From: Hyphodiscus hymeniophilus
Lineage: Eukaryota > Ascomycota > Leotiomycetes > Helotiales > Hyphodiscaceae
DNA: 64,000 bases
Direction of reading: 5' to 3'
Assembly (NCBI GenBank): GCA_016508695.1
Contig: VNKQ01000004.1
Coordinates: 1,426,001-1,490,000, forward strand
The notes beneath the pieces are model-generated. The model was not told where the DNA came from and did no database searches. It saw only the letters and a list, made by a program, of their open reading frames with translations. This document shows, one piece after another, positions 1 to 13,283 of this stretch. The first letter of the stretch is position 1; each line of letters opens with the position of its first letter. Made by a program: the position numbers and the translations under genes.

Positions 1-3000
1 CGTCGTTGCTGGCCGATGATATCTGCCATGGACAACTGGATTGATGGCTCGGCTTTGGTGGCAGATGCTGTGTAAGATTTGGAGTGTGGGACGAGGGGCG
101 AGGATTTCAGTTGCGCTTGTTGGTTGAATGACCGTGACGGTCCAGCCGGTGATTGGTTTGCTTTCACAATATTACTATTGCTATTATTTCTTGATTGGCC
201 TGAGAAGCGAGTGTCGGGAGATGCAGTCCTCCTTGGTGTCAATGGCTTCATGGGGATCGGAGACACCGCGGGCTTGGGGGGCGCCGACGATGGAGAAGAT
301 GATGGCTCGTTTAAAACATCCTTTAGTGATAGCTTGGGCCCTGTCGAGGCGATTTGCCAGGGAGACGACGATGTGATATCATTTCGGCCTAAAGAATCTT
401 GGGGCTGTACGATGGACCGTTGGAGTGTTTGCTGTTGTTGCTTCTTTCGTTCTTTTTGCGAGAGCTTAGGCGCAGACACTCTGTTGAGGGCTTCGGGATT
501 TGCGTTATCATCTTTGGCTCTTTGAGCTGAGAGACTGATAGAAAGATTAGAAGTTCGGCTCGAAGAAGCCTGAGCCATAATTTCTCTCATATCAAGCTTG
601 GATGAGGGCATGGCGGGTGAAGACCACATCCTCGTGATAGTACCAGAAGAAGCGGGATCAGCGCCGTTATGTAGGCCCAGCCCGGTAGGATTCTTCGGAT
701 TGGAAGAGGGGATAGAGGACGGTCGGTCATCCAAGCCGATTTCAGGTCCTATATCATCCCATCTAGCCTTTGGTACTAAGCTCACCACAGGAGGGGAAGC
801 AGGATCAGGTGTAGTCTTCCTTTCTGGCGACGGGCTTCCCGGGGCTAGAGGATCATCGTCTTCCATGTCAAACATGAGATCAACTGTGAAGTCTTTCGGA
901 CGTATGCTGGGACTAAAGGGTGCGTTTCGATCTGCCTTGGACTTTCTCCGAGCCTTGTCATGACTGGGCGAAGCAGAAAGCAAGTCATCGAGACTTCCAA
1001 CCCGGTATCGGAAAGAGGTAGACAATCGGCTGTCATCATCCTTAAGATTCGCTCGAAATGTCATGTCTCGGACTCGGCGTTGTCTTTCCTCGTCAATCTC
1101 GCCCGCCAGGCCTGGATGACGTTCAAGAAGCTCCAATTCGAACCTACCACTCTTGGCGAAGGGTAGGCAGTTCAGTTGATTTGCACGAACCACTTCGTCT
1201 AGCTCTAAGAGAAGGTCCTCGTCAAGATCGTCGATCAAATGATTCTCAAGCATAGATTCTAGCTGCAGACAGACGTATTCGAGCGCAGCGTTCTTGAATT
1301 CTGCGACAGAACACGGTGCCATGACATTGAGTAGTTGAGAGACGTTGCGAGTGTTGACTGCAATGATGTTAGTGATGGTCTACACGTCTCATCCCAAAGC
1401 GAGAGGGACTAGAGTGGTCGCGATTGCTGTGACTTGAATTCCTCCGATATTTGATATGTGAAGATAGTCAATTTGAACTTACCAAAACGACCAATAACCT
1501 CCTGACAGATTTGAGAAAGCCTATCGAGCATCAACTCGTTGGCAACACCCATCACGTCCATGACAAGTTCAGAGAACTCATCAATGTCAGGAGAGACAAC
1601 CTCGTCAAAAAGCTCAGTGCCAGTATCAGTGTACAAGTATTGCAGAACGAGTTCGAAAGTTTCTGGGGCAATATGTTTGAGGTCAATTCGAACAGTCTTC
1701 GAGTCCTCTAGCCATCGACCAGCGAGCCATTCTCCCCCGGAGCGACCATTGAAAAGGCCCTGGAAGAATGGGCATCTTTGACACAGTAAAGAACTATGTG
1801 CAAGGACCTCAGACCCATCTAGTTCAATGATGGTGTCTCCATCCTCGAAATAAGCCGCATCTTGAATCGCGATCGCCATATCAACATCCATCCGCGGTTC
1901 TGCTTCAATCATCAAGCGCACAGCGGACTCCAGCTTGCTGATTTTAAGATACCCAGCGGTCTTCATGAGCTCAACACGCACTTGCCGATATCTAAAAGCC
2001 ATTTTGGGGAACTGGCGAGTAAAGTGCCATACATCAATGACTGTGTCTGTGTACATGTACACCGCGAGGTTGACGAGAGTAATAAAGTCCAAGCCATGGA
2101 AAATGAGACGCACTGACGTTTTAGATTCACCTGCTTCGATGTCGAAGACATTGGGTAAAGTGTGTGATCCGGTCAGGTGGAACTTGGTGAGAGCACTCTT
2201 TAATATTGAACTCCTCGAGGCAAGCATAAACCCGTGTACCGGAATAGACACATCGGAAGTGGTTGTGCAGAGATGGACGTCGTGGCTTTGCAGCTCCATG
2301 CCTCTTAAATGGTCACTCACATCGGCCTCAATGTTATGAGAGACAAGAACGGCTCGTTTGACGGGGTCAAAGAGGTCCAAGACGTCCTTGGGCAAAACTG
2401 GAGTCCAGAATCTCGGGGATTCGGAAGCATCCTCCTGGGGTGACTCGGAAGCCTTGAGATTTTTGAGGCTAAGCAATGGACCAACATCTTGCCAAAGATT
2501 CTGATCTTCCACCAGAATTTGATTCTTGGTGACATCACAGTCTTTTCGGATGGCTGCGTAGACGCCGAAGGGGGTACTACGGACTGCAGCTACCTTCGTA
2601 AGACCTGGAACACGTTGGAACTTGAAGTCCTTGCGGTTAAAGTCTCCTGCGGCGGTGTATGTGTCTTTGATCTTGGGGCGCTTGACACGGCGCCATACAG
2701 CACCAGCCTGAGTACAGACGATTACTGACCCATTCTCGGAAATTCCAACGGACTTAATGCCATCCCAGTTTCCTTTCCGTAAAGACCATATCCGTTCAGG
2801 CTGAGATAATGCTCCTTTGATCTTGGATGGATTGGTGGTAGACGTGGATACCGGGTTCGAGTCGACCTTCCTGACATTCATCGTGAAAAGATCTCCCCTA
2901 CTTGAGATGGCCGCAATTGTGTCGCCTCCAGCTGTGATAGAGGATATGTGGTTTGAAGATCCGTCATACGTGGTGAAACGACTTTTGCGTAAGTGGTAAT

Positions 3001-4567
3001 TGCTGAAACCTTCGTGCAGCGGAAATTTCACGTTGTTGTAGCCATAATTTGTGAAGACGCATACCGTGTAATTTGCTAAAAGGCAAATCGTTGCACCATT
3101 GATGGCAGAGACCGAGAGGATTGGAGCTCTAAACAAAGAAGCGGCTACTCTGCGAGGAGTCGCTTGAATATCCAGGGAACGCGAATCCGAGTCCATCAGC
3201 CCAAGCTGACCTTCGTTTTTACCCCAGGTGAATAGAGACGTCGAAGTGTAAGCAACTGAGTGAACTGCGCTTGCGGCCACGCCAATTATAGTCTCTCTCT
3301 TCAGAGGCCCGAAGAGCTGGCGAGGAGTTGAGCAAAATGGTTCTTCATCTTTCATGGTGGGCCGTGGCAACGAGTATCCTAACTGGCCGTACGCATTGTT
3401 TCCCCATGAAAATATCTCCCCATCAGAGGACACGGCTAAGGTATGGTTCCGACCGAGAGCCACAGTCATTACCTTCTTCCCAGTCAAGCCACCATCCTCG
3501 ATACACGTATAGGTAAATCTTGTTACTTCATCGCCTGTTCCAAGCCTTCCCCCAGGGCCAAAACCACATATGTAGAGATTCGCCTCTGGGTCGGTTGTTA
3601 AAATGGCACTATGAAGCTTGGACAACGTGATATCTCTTACGATGATGGGTCGGTTGAGGATGAGGGCAGGCAGTTCACCCAAGTTCTTGGGAAATGGTTT
3701 TGAGATATGACTCTGCGGATGGTCCCCGAAGCTTTGCATGGACTCCAGATACTCGCGATAAAATCGAAAGAGTAGATGGTCTGGTCGTTTCAATGTGAGT
3801 TTTTCTGGGTGCTGTCGGTCATCACCATCACCAAAGCCAAGAGTGTGATTTTTGCTTGAACCCCAAAAGAACATCTCATCTCCATTGACCGACAAGTTTT
3901 CGGCGTGGGCAGGTTCCATGGGCTCGCCTTGAACGGAGTCATCCTCATCCTCGGAGTTATCGTGAAATCCCTCATCCTCCACACCATGCGGAAGGGCTCG
4001 TCTTGCGATTGTGGCATTGTAGACATCGAATGGACTGTTGCCCTCACGGTCCTTAATTTTGATAACGGAAAACCCAGCTCTTGGATCTCTTCTATCTCGG
4101 TCGATGATTGCTCGAGCAATAGTAGCGTTTCCAAAGTACAATGCCCTGTGCAGCGCCGTCCACCCATTCTCTGGATCCTGGATATATAAATCGACAGCTG
4201 GATGTACGATAAGAGCCAGAGCAAAGCTGATCGCATTTGTGGAAGTCGAGGAAGCAGCCCGATGTAAGATAGTCAATCCGGCATGGTCTCTGCTGTTGAT
4301 GTCCGCTCGACTGAGGACGGGATTTGCGCCCCTTGTGCCACTTGAGTTCCCAGCTTGGCCTGATACCTTCCGGTTCTTCATAACAGCTTTCGGAGATGTG
4401 CCAAATCCTCCCGGACTCCCTACTAAGCTGCCATAGCTATGCGTCTGTACGTTCCCCCCGGCATGGCCTTTTGGAGTTTGTTGCGCATTCTGGCTGCTGT
4501 TTGACAGAAGGCGATGGAATCTAGCAAGATCATCCTCGGCCCAGTATTTCCAAAGTAAATGGCTCAT
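1..4567 (-). CDS. Ankyrin-RCC1-BTB protein, IBtk-like (3' end beyond window)
   Basis: Exons are 4567-1483 and 1357 to beyond base 1, joined in phase 1 across a GTAAGT...CAG intron. A longer frame to 4624 opens with TTG, so I take the ATG at 4567 (MSHLLWKYW). Two ankyrin units lie near residues 90-185 (GLTILHRAA, GWTALHRALYFGN). RCC1-type repeats follow at about 235-560 (FFWGSSKNHTLGFG, SWGNNAYGQLGY, TWGKNEGQLG). Two BTB/POZ domains lie near 745-890 and 920-1030. The last exon is a disordered Ser/Pro-rich tail ending at the edge in SMADIIGQQRR. This order matches the inhibitor of Bruton tyrosine kinase (IBtk) family. BTB proteins of this kind usually serve as Cullin-3 ubiquitin ligase adaptors, and the RCC1 propeller probably binds partners. 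The role here is inferred from the family. The gene diverges from the phytochrome gene. Confidence 0.9.
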
Positions 4568-7500
4568 GTGTGAAGGGTGGCGAAGGATATCTCCCGACAC
4601 TTCAACGCCTCGCTGGGACCTCAACGGGTACCGGCGTGTTTAAAGGCGCTTGAAGTGCAGGAAATCTGCCGGAGAACAGGAAGGGCCGAGGGGCTTTGGT
4701 CGTGTTGAGCCAAAATAGTCGTGGAGCTGTTCTTGTCGTGGTGGGATTCGATTGCGAGGATGTTGGGGTGAGCTGGTAGTAGATTGTACTGTTTTGGCAG
4801 ATTACGATTGAGGTTTGGAAAACTTTCTGGGAGACTGAATGTGTCTTTCGGATGGTCAGTGAAGCTGCAGAGTGTATTATTAGTGTTGATGAGGGGAGAG
4901 TCATCGGCGACGGCAAGTACTCGAAAGCCATCTGTGCGAGGACGCGATGGCCAATCAGAAGAAACGTGATAAGACGAGAGGTACTTCGTATCCTCTTTCA
5001 CGCCTACAAACCTTTGCACTCTGAACATCACGAAAACATGTTTTCCGTTCCGAAGATGAAATGAGATGAGGGCAAGTTCGAGAAGGGAAACAATGGGAAG
5101 CTTGTGTACTTGGAGAGCTGCAGATGCGCGTCAGTCAGTCAACTCCGGCGGTGTGCACTCGACGTACATGACACGATCCACTGTTTTGTGCGAACGAGGT
5201 CGGATTCATTCGCCCTTGCTAATGAGGTGGAGTGTTTGATTGCCTGTCAAACGGCCCCAAATTTTTGATTTCTGATTCAACAGACCTATTTGGCTTTCAA
5301 ACTCTACAGTGTACGGGATCCTAACCAGATAAACGTTGTAAGCAGTGTCGACATCTCGATCCCTTGGACTCTTTGGCCCTGCACCTTTAATCCTTCTCGG
5401 GATTTCCCCGGTTTGGTTGATTCAGAGAACACATTTCATCTTTATAAATCAGATTTCTGCTGAGCCTTCCATTCCCTTGCAACATCCTGGTATCTACAAA
5501 ACCCTACCTCACAACTCCTACTTTTCAGCATGTGCCAACTCGCTGGCAGCTCGATGAGAGTTTGGTCAATGGGTGGTGCAGGCGCTGAAAGACGCTTCAT
5601 CCCCGTTGCTGTGGAAAGGTGCGGAGAGTAAGCGATGGGCCTCATGTATGGCGTCTGGGGAAGGAAAAAGGACTTAAGGGTCACGATGGGTCAAAGATGT
5701 ATCTGAATTGTCAGTTCGTATCTTGGTCTTGAGAGGACAGCTTGCTTTACGAATCCATGCTTTGTTTCCATAACATTCACAGTATGCTCTCGAATTTGAT
5801 AAAGCGGTGCTCCCGCTTTGTTGTTTCCTTTCCTACTTTGTGGCTAGTTACACACGTTTAGCAATAACTTCCTCCTCTTGCTGCTCCAACATATGAGCTC
5901 CTTCCTTTTGGGCATAACTATTGACCAATTTGTTTGTTGAAGCTCTTCCGGATCCTAGGTCGCCAGAGACTGTATCGAAGTCAATGCCAAGCAGGACCTG
6001 AACTGTTCGGGGGTGGAATTAAAGCTTGGATAATCGCGGCGAGGATAAGTGATTGGGCCTTTTCCACAGTTGAAGCTGCAGTAGATGTACTCTTGGATAG
6101 CTCTGTGACTTGCAAGAAAGCCAGTGCATTGATTCTCGCCCTGGTGTTGAGATGTACTTTGTCGCTCTTGACACTACGCACAAGGCCGTACATCTGCCTC
6201 CTTCAAGCCCCAAGAAAGACACTGGGATGATTGGCAAAACTGTCTTGATGTGGAATGAAAACCCCAAGGCAAGGTGAGACTGGGATTGGTTAAAGCCATT
6301 CGAGATGTTATCCTTTACGACAATTATATATTACAAAAACGACGATAATCTTTCCTCATCGCTGTTTATCCCTCTCCAAACTCTCCACAGAATCGCTGAA
6401 GTTTCACTGCTACACTGGCACCAGCTGGCATTGAACAGACTCATCACTAGATGCTGAGCTCCACGGTTACACCAGGGCTGAATGACGAACTTCGAACTGA
6501 TGGTGTCCGAAGAAGCGAAGCACCTCTTCGCCTTATTTCGCAAAATTTATGCAAATCAATCAAATCCAAATGATAGATTCGTCACGTGGACGCCATTCAT
6601 CGACAAGGACCTGACCGCCACAGCGTCACAGGTCACAGCCACCACTTCAACGTTCGGGTTCAAAAGCTCCAGCAGCGGAACGTTGCTAGCGTGCTGCAAA
6701 GAATATGTGACATGAGATCATGGACGACGTCGAGACATCATTGAAAGAACTGGTGGAATGCACAATCCAGCGCATCCTCCAGTCTTGGCGCTTGGCCATT
6801 CAGGTCAAGGTCTCTCACGAGTCTCCTCATGGTTCGGACAAGTCTAGAAACGAACGAAACTTGAAGAGCTGTGATTGTTTGCTGTTGGTAGGACTCCATA
6901 ATACTTCGTAGGCCGGACCCCTCATGCACAGTGAGGGGCAGGACCTGTCGGGATTGCATGAAAGACAGAGGTATTGAGGTGGGGAAGGAGTGGGGGATTG
7001 GTTTTGCCACTGTAAGCCACAGCTACTGTAGGTAAGCACTCTGCTCTGCCCAGAAAAGTGGAAGCATATGGACAACCACATCAAGTCGAATCTAGTCGAG
7101 ACAACAGGACAACAACAATGGTAGAAGTACAATGTGCCTTTTGCACATAACGTTCAATGGGAGTCGTCCGTGACTCCGTGAGAGCAATGACAGAGCCTTC
7201 AATGGATATGGCTTTTATAGCATGAAACACACACAGATTCTTATCCCCGTAGATTCCGAGATCGACCAAAGCCCGATTTTGCAGATCCTCAACGATCCAT
7301 TCCACTTTTTGTGTCGGGGACAATAAGGTACCTACTGTAGCCAAAGAGATGTGGATACTTGCCACAGAGATCTGGTGGATTTGAGCGCAATGAGCGCAGC
7401 TGTTGCACTACTGTATTCTAGGAATTGCAGTCATTGTGAAACGACAAACATCATGAACAGCCAAAAAAAAACTAGACAAGCAGAGAGAGAATTGCTACGA

Positions 7501-8136
7501 CAACAACAACAGCAGCAAAAGTAGCAGCAAGTAATAATGCTCATGATGATCAAAGAAGCAGGGACTTTTGGCGTTGCGAACTTGCGAATCTTCATAGGTA
7601 GGCAGGCTACCGGTAGCACTTGGACCAACTCCACCACAAGGTCTGGTCCCCCACCCTGTAAATCAATGCCATGGTAGTCGCCATGGGCTTCTTGAGCGAG
7701 CTATCCCATTTACGTTTCTAGAGGAGCTCCCTAGTATTTTTCGCCACGGTTGAGTGCTCCTACGCGACCAGAACACCAGTCCTTACATTCACACAGTCTC
7801 TCGCAAACGAGGAAGTTGAAGCTCGAAGCATCTCAAATTCGCTGAACACAGACAGATCTGCGGAGGATCCTCCGGCTCAACAAAGGCATTCGACGATGTT
7901 CTGAGCAGCCCACCAGGCCTCGAGCAAAAATCATTACTTGCTTGATATCGTACATGAACTATTCTCGGTACATAATTCGGCCCTTGATGTATCTCCCGCA
8001 CGCTCTACCTCGTCCAATCTGCCCTGGTTGCCAAGTTGTCGACTTGCGCCTGAAGGCATCAAGTCACTGAGATTGTGGCATTCTGCGCTCCAGGGACTCA
8101 GATATCGTGGAGGATCCAGCCAACGAATCCCCCAAA
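4568..8136. other. Divergent intergenic region, 3.6 kb
   Basis: This is non-coding DNA between the start of the IBtk-like gene and the start of the phytochrome gene. Frames in it are short, lack family motifs and overlap on both strands. A CAA/CAG-type run lies at about 7497-7533. It presumably holds both promoters and 5' leaders. I see no RNA gene or mobile element. Confidence 0.5.
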
Positions 8137-11100
8137 ATGACGCTGGAGACAAATGCGCAAGGTGATGTCGAGCCAGTCGCACAGACCGACACTCTTACTG
8201 TTGATATTCCGCAGCGAGATATATCCCGCCCAGTTGAGTCGGCCGCGTCTCCTACAACTGCAACAAACCGTCCTCGATTACGACAATCCGACCTCCCCAA
8301 CGACTTTGTCCCTGTATCACAAGACGGACACTACTCGTCATGGAGTGCTTCTTCCGATAAGCAACTGGGCAATCCAGAGTCCATGAGCGATCGAGTCTTC
8401 CCCATCAGAAGTGTGGTCAGTGTGGATGCCTCACAAACGCCATACAATCTACCCTCTCGAACTTCCGGCGATTCACACGAATACTTCCCTTCTGGAAGTG
8501 CAAGCCCTGGCGCGTCGGGGGCAGATACCACGAGCTCACTTCTTCAACAACAACCGCAGAAGATTTCAGAGATGGAAGGAAGACCTACACCTCGAGTGCA
8601 CAATTTACCGACATCGTCAGATCCTCGGCCATTGGAACGGAGGAGGACGGAAAGAAAGGCTTCTGCAGTGACAGATTACGGTGACAGATATGGAAAAGGG
8701 GCTCGGATGCAGCTTTTCAGCGATGGTGGCTCTGAAAACTCCAACAGCAAGGCGGACAGTGCGAGTTACACCGGCACAGACAAGTCGGGTTCTGTAACGT
8801 CAGTGGGGAGACGCGCCGCACTAGATCAGGATAGCACTGGAGGGCTTGTCACTGCCAGATTTAAGCACATTGTCACTTCAGAAGGCCATGCTGTTATCAC
8901 AGGAAGAGATGGGCAGACATTACAACGATGCGAAGATGAGCCAATTCATATCCCAGGCGCGGTGCAAGGCTTTGGGCTTCTCATTGCTTTGGAAGAAAAG
9001 GATGAAGGAGAACTATTAGTCCGAGTCGTCAGTGAGAACTCATACCGCATAATTGGCTACACTCCTCAGGAGCTTTTCCGACTCAACAGCTTTACCGACA
9101 TTCTATCCGAGGAGCAGCAAGATAATCTACTCGACCATATTGACTTCATTCGAGATGAAGAAGCCGACCCCGCATCAAATGGGCCTGAGGTCTTCACCAT
9201 TTCTGTCCGATCTTCAACAAACAAGTCCTCCAAAAAGAGCCACAAGTTGTGGTGCGCAATGCATATCAATCCTTCTCATCCAGACTTAGTAATTTGCGAA
9301 TTCGAGCTTGATAACGACGAACTGTACCCTCTTGTTCCGACACCGGAAGAGATGCCTGAAGCTGCCGAAGACACCTTGAATAGCAATCCTACAGATGAGG
9401 AGTTGGCCGAAAGCACAGTCATCTCAAGCAGACCGCTTCGAGTGTTGAGAAGTGCAAGAAAACGGAAGGGAGAGGCTGCTGCCATGGAGGTATTTAATAT
9501 CATGTCGCAAGTCCAGGAGCAGTTGGCGGCTGCACCGAATCTAGCCATTTTTTTGAAGATTTTGGTGGGTGTAGTGAAAGAGCTGACTGGATTTCATCGA
9601 GTCATGATCTACCAGTTCGATAGCAATTTTAACGGTCGAGTGGTCACTGAACTTGTTGATGTAAGTCAATTCGCATTCTACTCTATCCTCTTGAGGCGTG
9701 CGTAAAAATTGGTACACTGGGTGCAGCAACGTTACTACCTCCAATGTTGTCGAGACGTTGCGTCTTATTCAAGACCCCGGACATGGCGGGGGTTAAATCG
9801 AAGACAATTTTTATGCACATCCCTTGTGATTGGACAGACTTTGCGGGATTTGGCATGTCTCGCGGACTTAGCTGCTTTATAGGAGATACGTAGGCTGTTC
9901 GCGAACTTCTTCTTTTGACTATGTAATACATGCACAGTGTGAGCTTTTGGACTGACTACATGCAGCCTAGAGCTACCAAGGATCTCTACAAAGGACTCAA
10001 TTTTCCGGCATCCGATATCCCGAAACAGGCAAGAGATTTATACAAGATCAATAAAGTACGACTCCTATACGATCGAGACCTGGAGACTGCCCGGCTTGTG
10101 TGCCGAAGTGTAGAAGATCTCGAAACTCCTGTGGACCTTTCCTTCAGCTACCTGCGAGCCATGTCACCCGTTCACATCAAGTACCTTGCCAACATGGCGG
10201 TTCGATCTAGCATGAGTATATCCATCAATGCCTTCAACGAACTATGGGGCTTGATTGCTTGTCATTCATACGGATCTAGGGGAACACGAGTCTCGTTTCC
10301 GATCCGAAAGATGTGCCGCCTTGTTGGCGATACCGCCTCGAGGAACATCGAGAGACTCTCATATGCGTCAAGGCTTCAAGCACGAAAGCTCATTAATACG
10401 GTTCCAACGGAAGCCAACCCATCGGGTTACATTGTCGCTTCATCAGACGATCTTTTGAAGCTTTTCGACGCCGACTTTGGCCTAGTCTCAATACGTGGGG
10501 AGACCAAAATTATGGGTCATGTAGAGCGATCGCAAGAGCCGTTAGCTATGCTTGAGTACTTGAGGTTACGAAAGATCTCATCGGTAATCACCTCACAAGA
10601 TATCCAGGCGGATTTCCCAGACCTACGGTACCACCCAGGCTTCCAGGTTATTGCAGGCATGCTTCTAGTGCCGTTGAGCGTGGGAGGAAATGACTTCATC
10701 GTCTTCTTTAGAAGAGGCGTTGTTAAGGAGGTAAAGGTAAGCTTTCTTCACTCGACTTCCCTTTGTTCGGGGATTTATAAAGTACATTGCATGGTGACTC
10801 TCCATGAATTGTTAATTGTATAAGCTCCGTCAATGCACATACTGATAATTTCCTAGTGGGCTGGTAATCCCTATGAGAAGTTTGTCAAAGAAGGCACCGA
10901 AGGCTATCTAGAGCCCAGGAAAAGCTTTAAGACCTGGAGTGAAACAGTGGTTGGAAAGTGTCGAGACTGGACCGAGGAGCAAGTAGAGACTGCCGCCGTA
11001 TTGTGCCTTGTGTACGGCAAATTTATTGAGGTATGTGAAGAATAGTCGCTCTTGCTTACATTACTGACCTCAGTCTTTCTCTCGTAGGTATGGAGACAAA

Positions 11101-13283
11101 AAGAAGTCGCGGTACAAAATAGTCACCTCTCTCGACTTCTTTTGGCGAACTCTGCCCACGAAGTTCGAACTCCTCTCAATGCGATCATCAACTACCTCGA
11201 GATTGCTCTTGAAGGGGCATTGGATCAAGAAACAAGAGACAACCTTGCGAAGTCTCATTCCGCCTCCAAATCATTGATCTATGTTATCAACGATCTGCTT
11301 GATTTAACTAAAGCCGAGGAAGGCCAGGATCTAATCAAAGACGAAGTTTTCGACCTTCCAGCGACAATCCGCGAGGCGACCGATTCTTTTAGAGGTGATG
11401 CCAAACGAAAAGGGCTTGAATACGAGGTCATTGAACATCCTGGTATCCCACAATTCGTTTACGGTGACCAACAACGAATTCGACTGGCCGTAGCCAACAT
11501 TACGGCAAATGCAATGCAAAATACGAGCAGTGGCTGGATTCGCATTGAACTATGGAGTCGGGAGTTGCTCGATAACAAAGCTACTATTGAGATCGTTGTT
11601 CAGGATTCTGGAGCTGGAATGTCAAATGAAAAACTCGACGCTCTTTTCCGGGATTTGGAACAGGTTACCTCGGATGTGGATGGCTTCTTTGACAGCACAG
11701 AGGAGTCGAAGAAGTCGTTGACCGAGGGGAAAGAGGATCGAACGCTGGGCCTCGGCCTTGCTATGGTAGCTCGAATCGTCCGAAACATGGACGGTCAATT
11801 ACGTTTGAAGTCGGAGGAAGGACAAGGCTCCCGATTTGTCATTCAACTTCCTTTCATCATTCCGGATGACGATTTGCACCTCCCTCGAGGTGAAGAAAGC
11901 GCAGCAATGCGGGTTCTCGACCGCTCTTCCTCACCAGCAATGCAACCACCACCGCAATCGGCAGGTGAAGTCACGTTAGTCGACAAAGTAAGCTCCATGA
12001 AATCCGAGGGCGTCATTCACAAACGAACTGTCGAAGAAACCACCAGTCTACGTAGCTTTAGGAGTGGCTCCAGCAACAAAAGTAACAGGAGCAGCAAGAG
12101 CGAAGTTGATAGACTGATTGATGCCATTTCTGGCTCGATGACTGAAGACCCGGAGGATGATGAAAAGGCGACCTTGCAGAGATCGAACAGTAAGGGAAGT
12201 GGGCACAGTAGGAAGAGCGCAGCAAGCATTAGCAACGCTCCCTCTGTGCGATCTTCTAATTCCATGACACTCGATAGACCAGGCCAACTTAGAAGATCAC
12301 AGTCTCACGGCGCACCAGAGCATCTCCGATCCCCTATAGAAGGGCCTCCAGGTGCAGAATTTGTGACGGGTAACAAGACGTTGATGAAGGCCATCAGGAT
12401 GCCAGACGAGTTCGCAGAACAGCTACCGATGGATGGCGCAGCTCCTCATACTCCCTCTCGAGTTTTGTTCGATATTCCTAGAGACGAGCCCAGTCTTCCC
12501 CTACAGCAAAATTCAGAACATCTCCAGATTCTGGTCGCAGAGGATGATCCGATTAACAGCCGCATAATTCAAAAGCGGCTTGAGAAGAGTGGTCACGAAG
12601 TTTATCACACTATTAATGGCGAAGCATGTGCTAGTGTTTATGGAGAGAAGCCCGCACACTTCGACGTCATACTCATGGACATGCAGATGCCGATCGTTGA
12701 TGGACTTACATCAACAAAGATGATAAGATCATACGAAAAGACTCGATCTCAATCTTGCCTCTCTTCACGAGCAGCTGCGAATGGCCGAGTACCGATTTTC
12801 GCTGTCTCGGCCTCTCTTGTCGAGCGTGAGCGCCAGACTTACATCAACGCAGGCTTTGACGGATGGATTCTGAAGCCAATCGACTTCAAGCGCCTCAATA
12901 CGCTTCTGGCTGGTATAGTGGAAGAGAAGACTCGGAACTCTTGTCTTTACGAGCCTGGTGAGTGGGAACGAGGAGGCTGGTTCAGCAAGAGGAAGCCATC
13001 AGTATTTGATGCGAAGACAAGACTATCGGAGAAGACGCCCGCCCAAAACTCTTCACTGCCCAACAAAGATTCATTGCAGCTGGAAAATGACAGCCTCCAC
13101 AGTAGCGAGTCAGGCTCGATCACGCCCACGTCCAAAGCGCAGAAGGCATTCTTTGTGAACGAAGGCCTAGGGTCTGTTTCGACGACAGCTGAATCCAGTC
13201 AGACTCGAGAAGAGGCCGCAACCGAAGTCAAGGTGAAGGTGGGCAGTCAGGTTGAGAAAGACACCACCCAGGCAGCAGGTTGA
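8137..13283 (+). CDS. fphA: Fungal phytochrome, hybrid histidine kinase (group VIII)
   Basis: Exons are 8137-9660, 9966-10736, 10857-11030 and 11088-13283, all joined in phase 0, giving 1554 aa. The open frame reaches up to a GTG at 8107; the first ATG is at 8137. A disordered N-terminus is followed by the PAS-GAF-PHY photosensor. Cys265 (QRCEDEPIH) sits just before the PAS domain, where fungal phytochromes attach biliverdin. The GAF domain has the FPASDIPKQARDLY motif. The kinase has an H-box at His847 (NSAHEVRTPLN), G1 DSGAGM and G2 GLGLAMVARIV. A Ser-rich linker of about 200 residues leads to a receiver domain with Asp1354 (LMDMQMP) and the conserved Lys (LKPID). Fungal phytochromes sense red and far-red light, and often temperature, and signal through the HPt/SakA and velvet pathways; this is family knowledge. 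All catalytic residues I can check are present. Confidence 0.97.

Noticed and set aside
6482..6715. 77-codon frame between the IBtk-like and phytochrome genes
   Set aside because: No motif, no splice partners that extend it, and the surrounding frames are equally long on the other strand.
8107..8136. Phytochrome start at 8107
   Set aside because: The codon is GTG; a nuclear fungal gene should start at ATG, and the first in-frame one is 8137.
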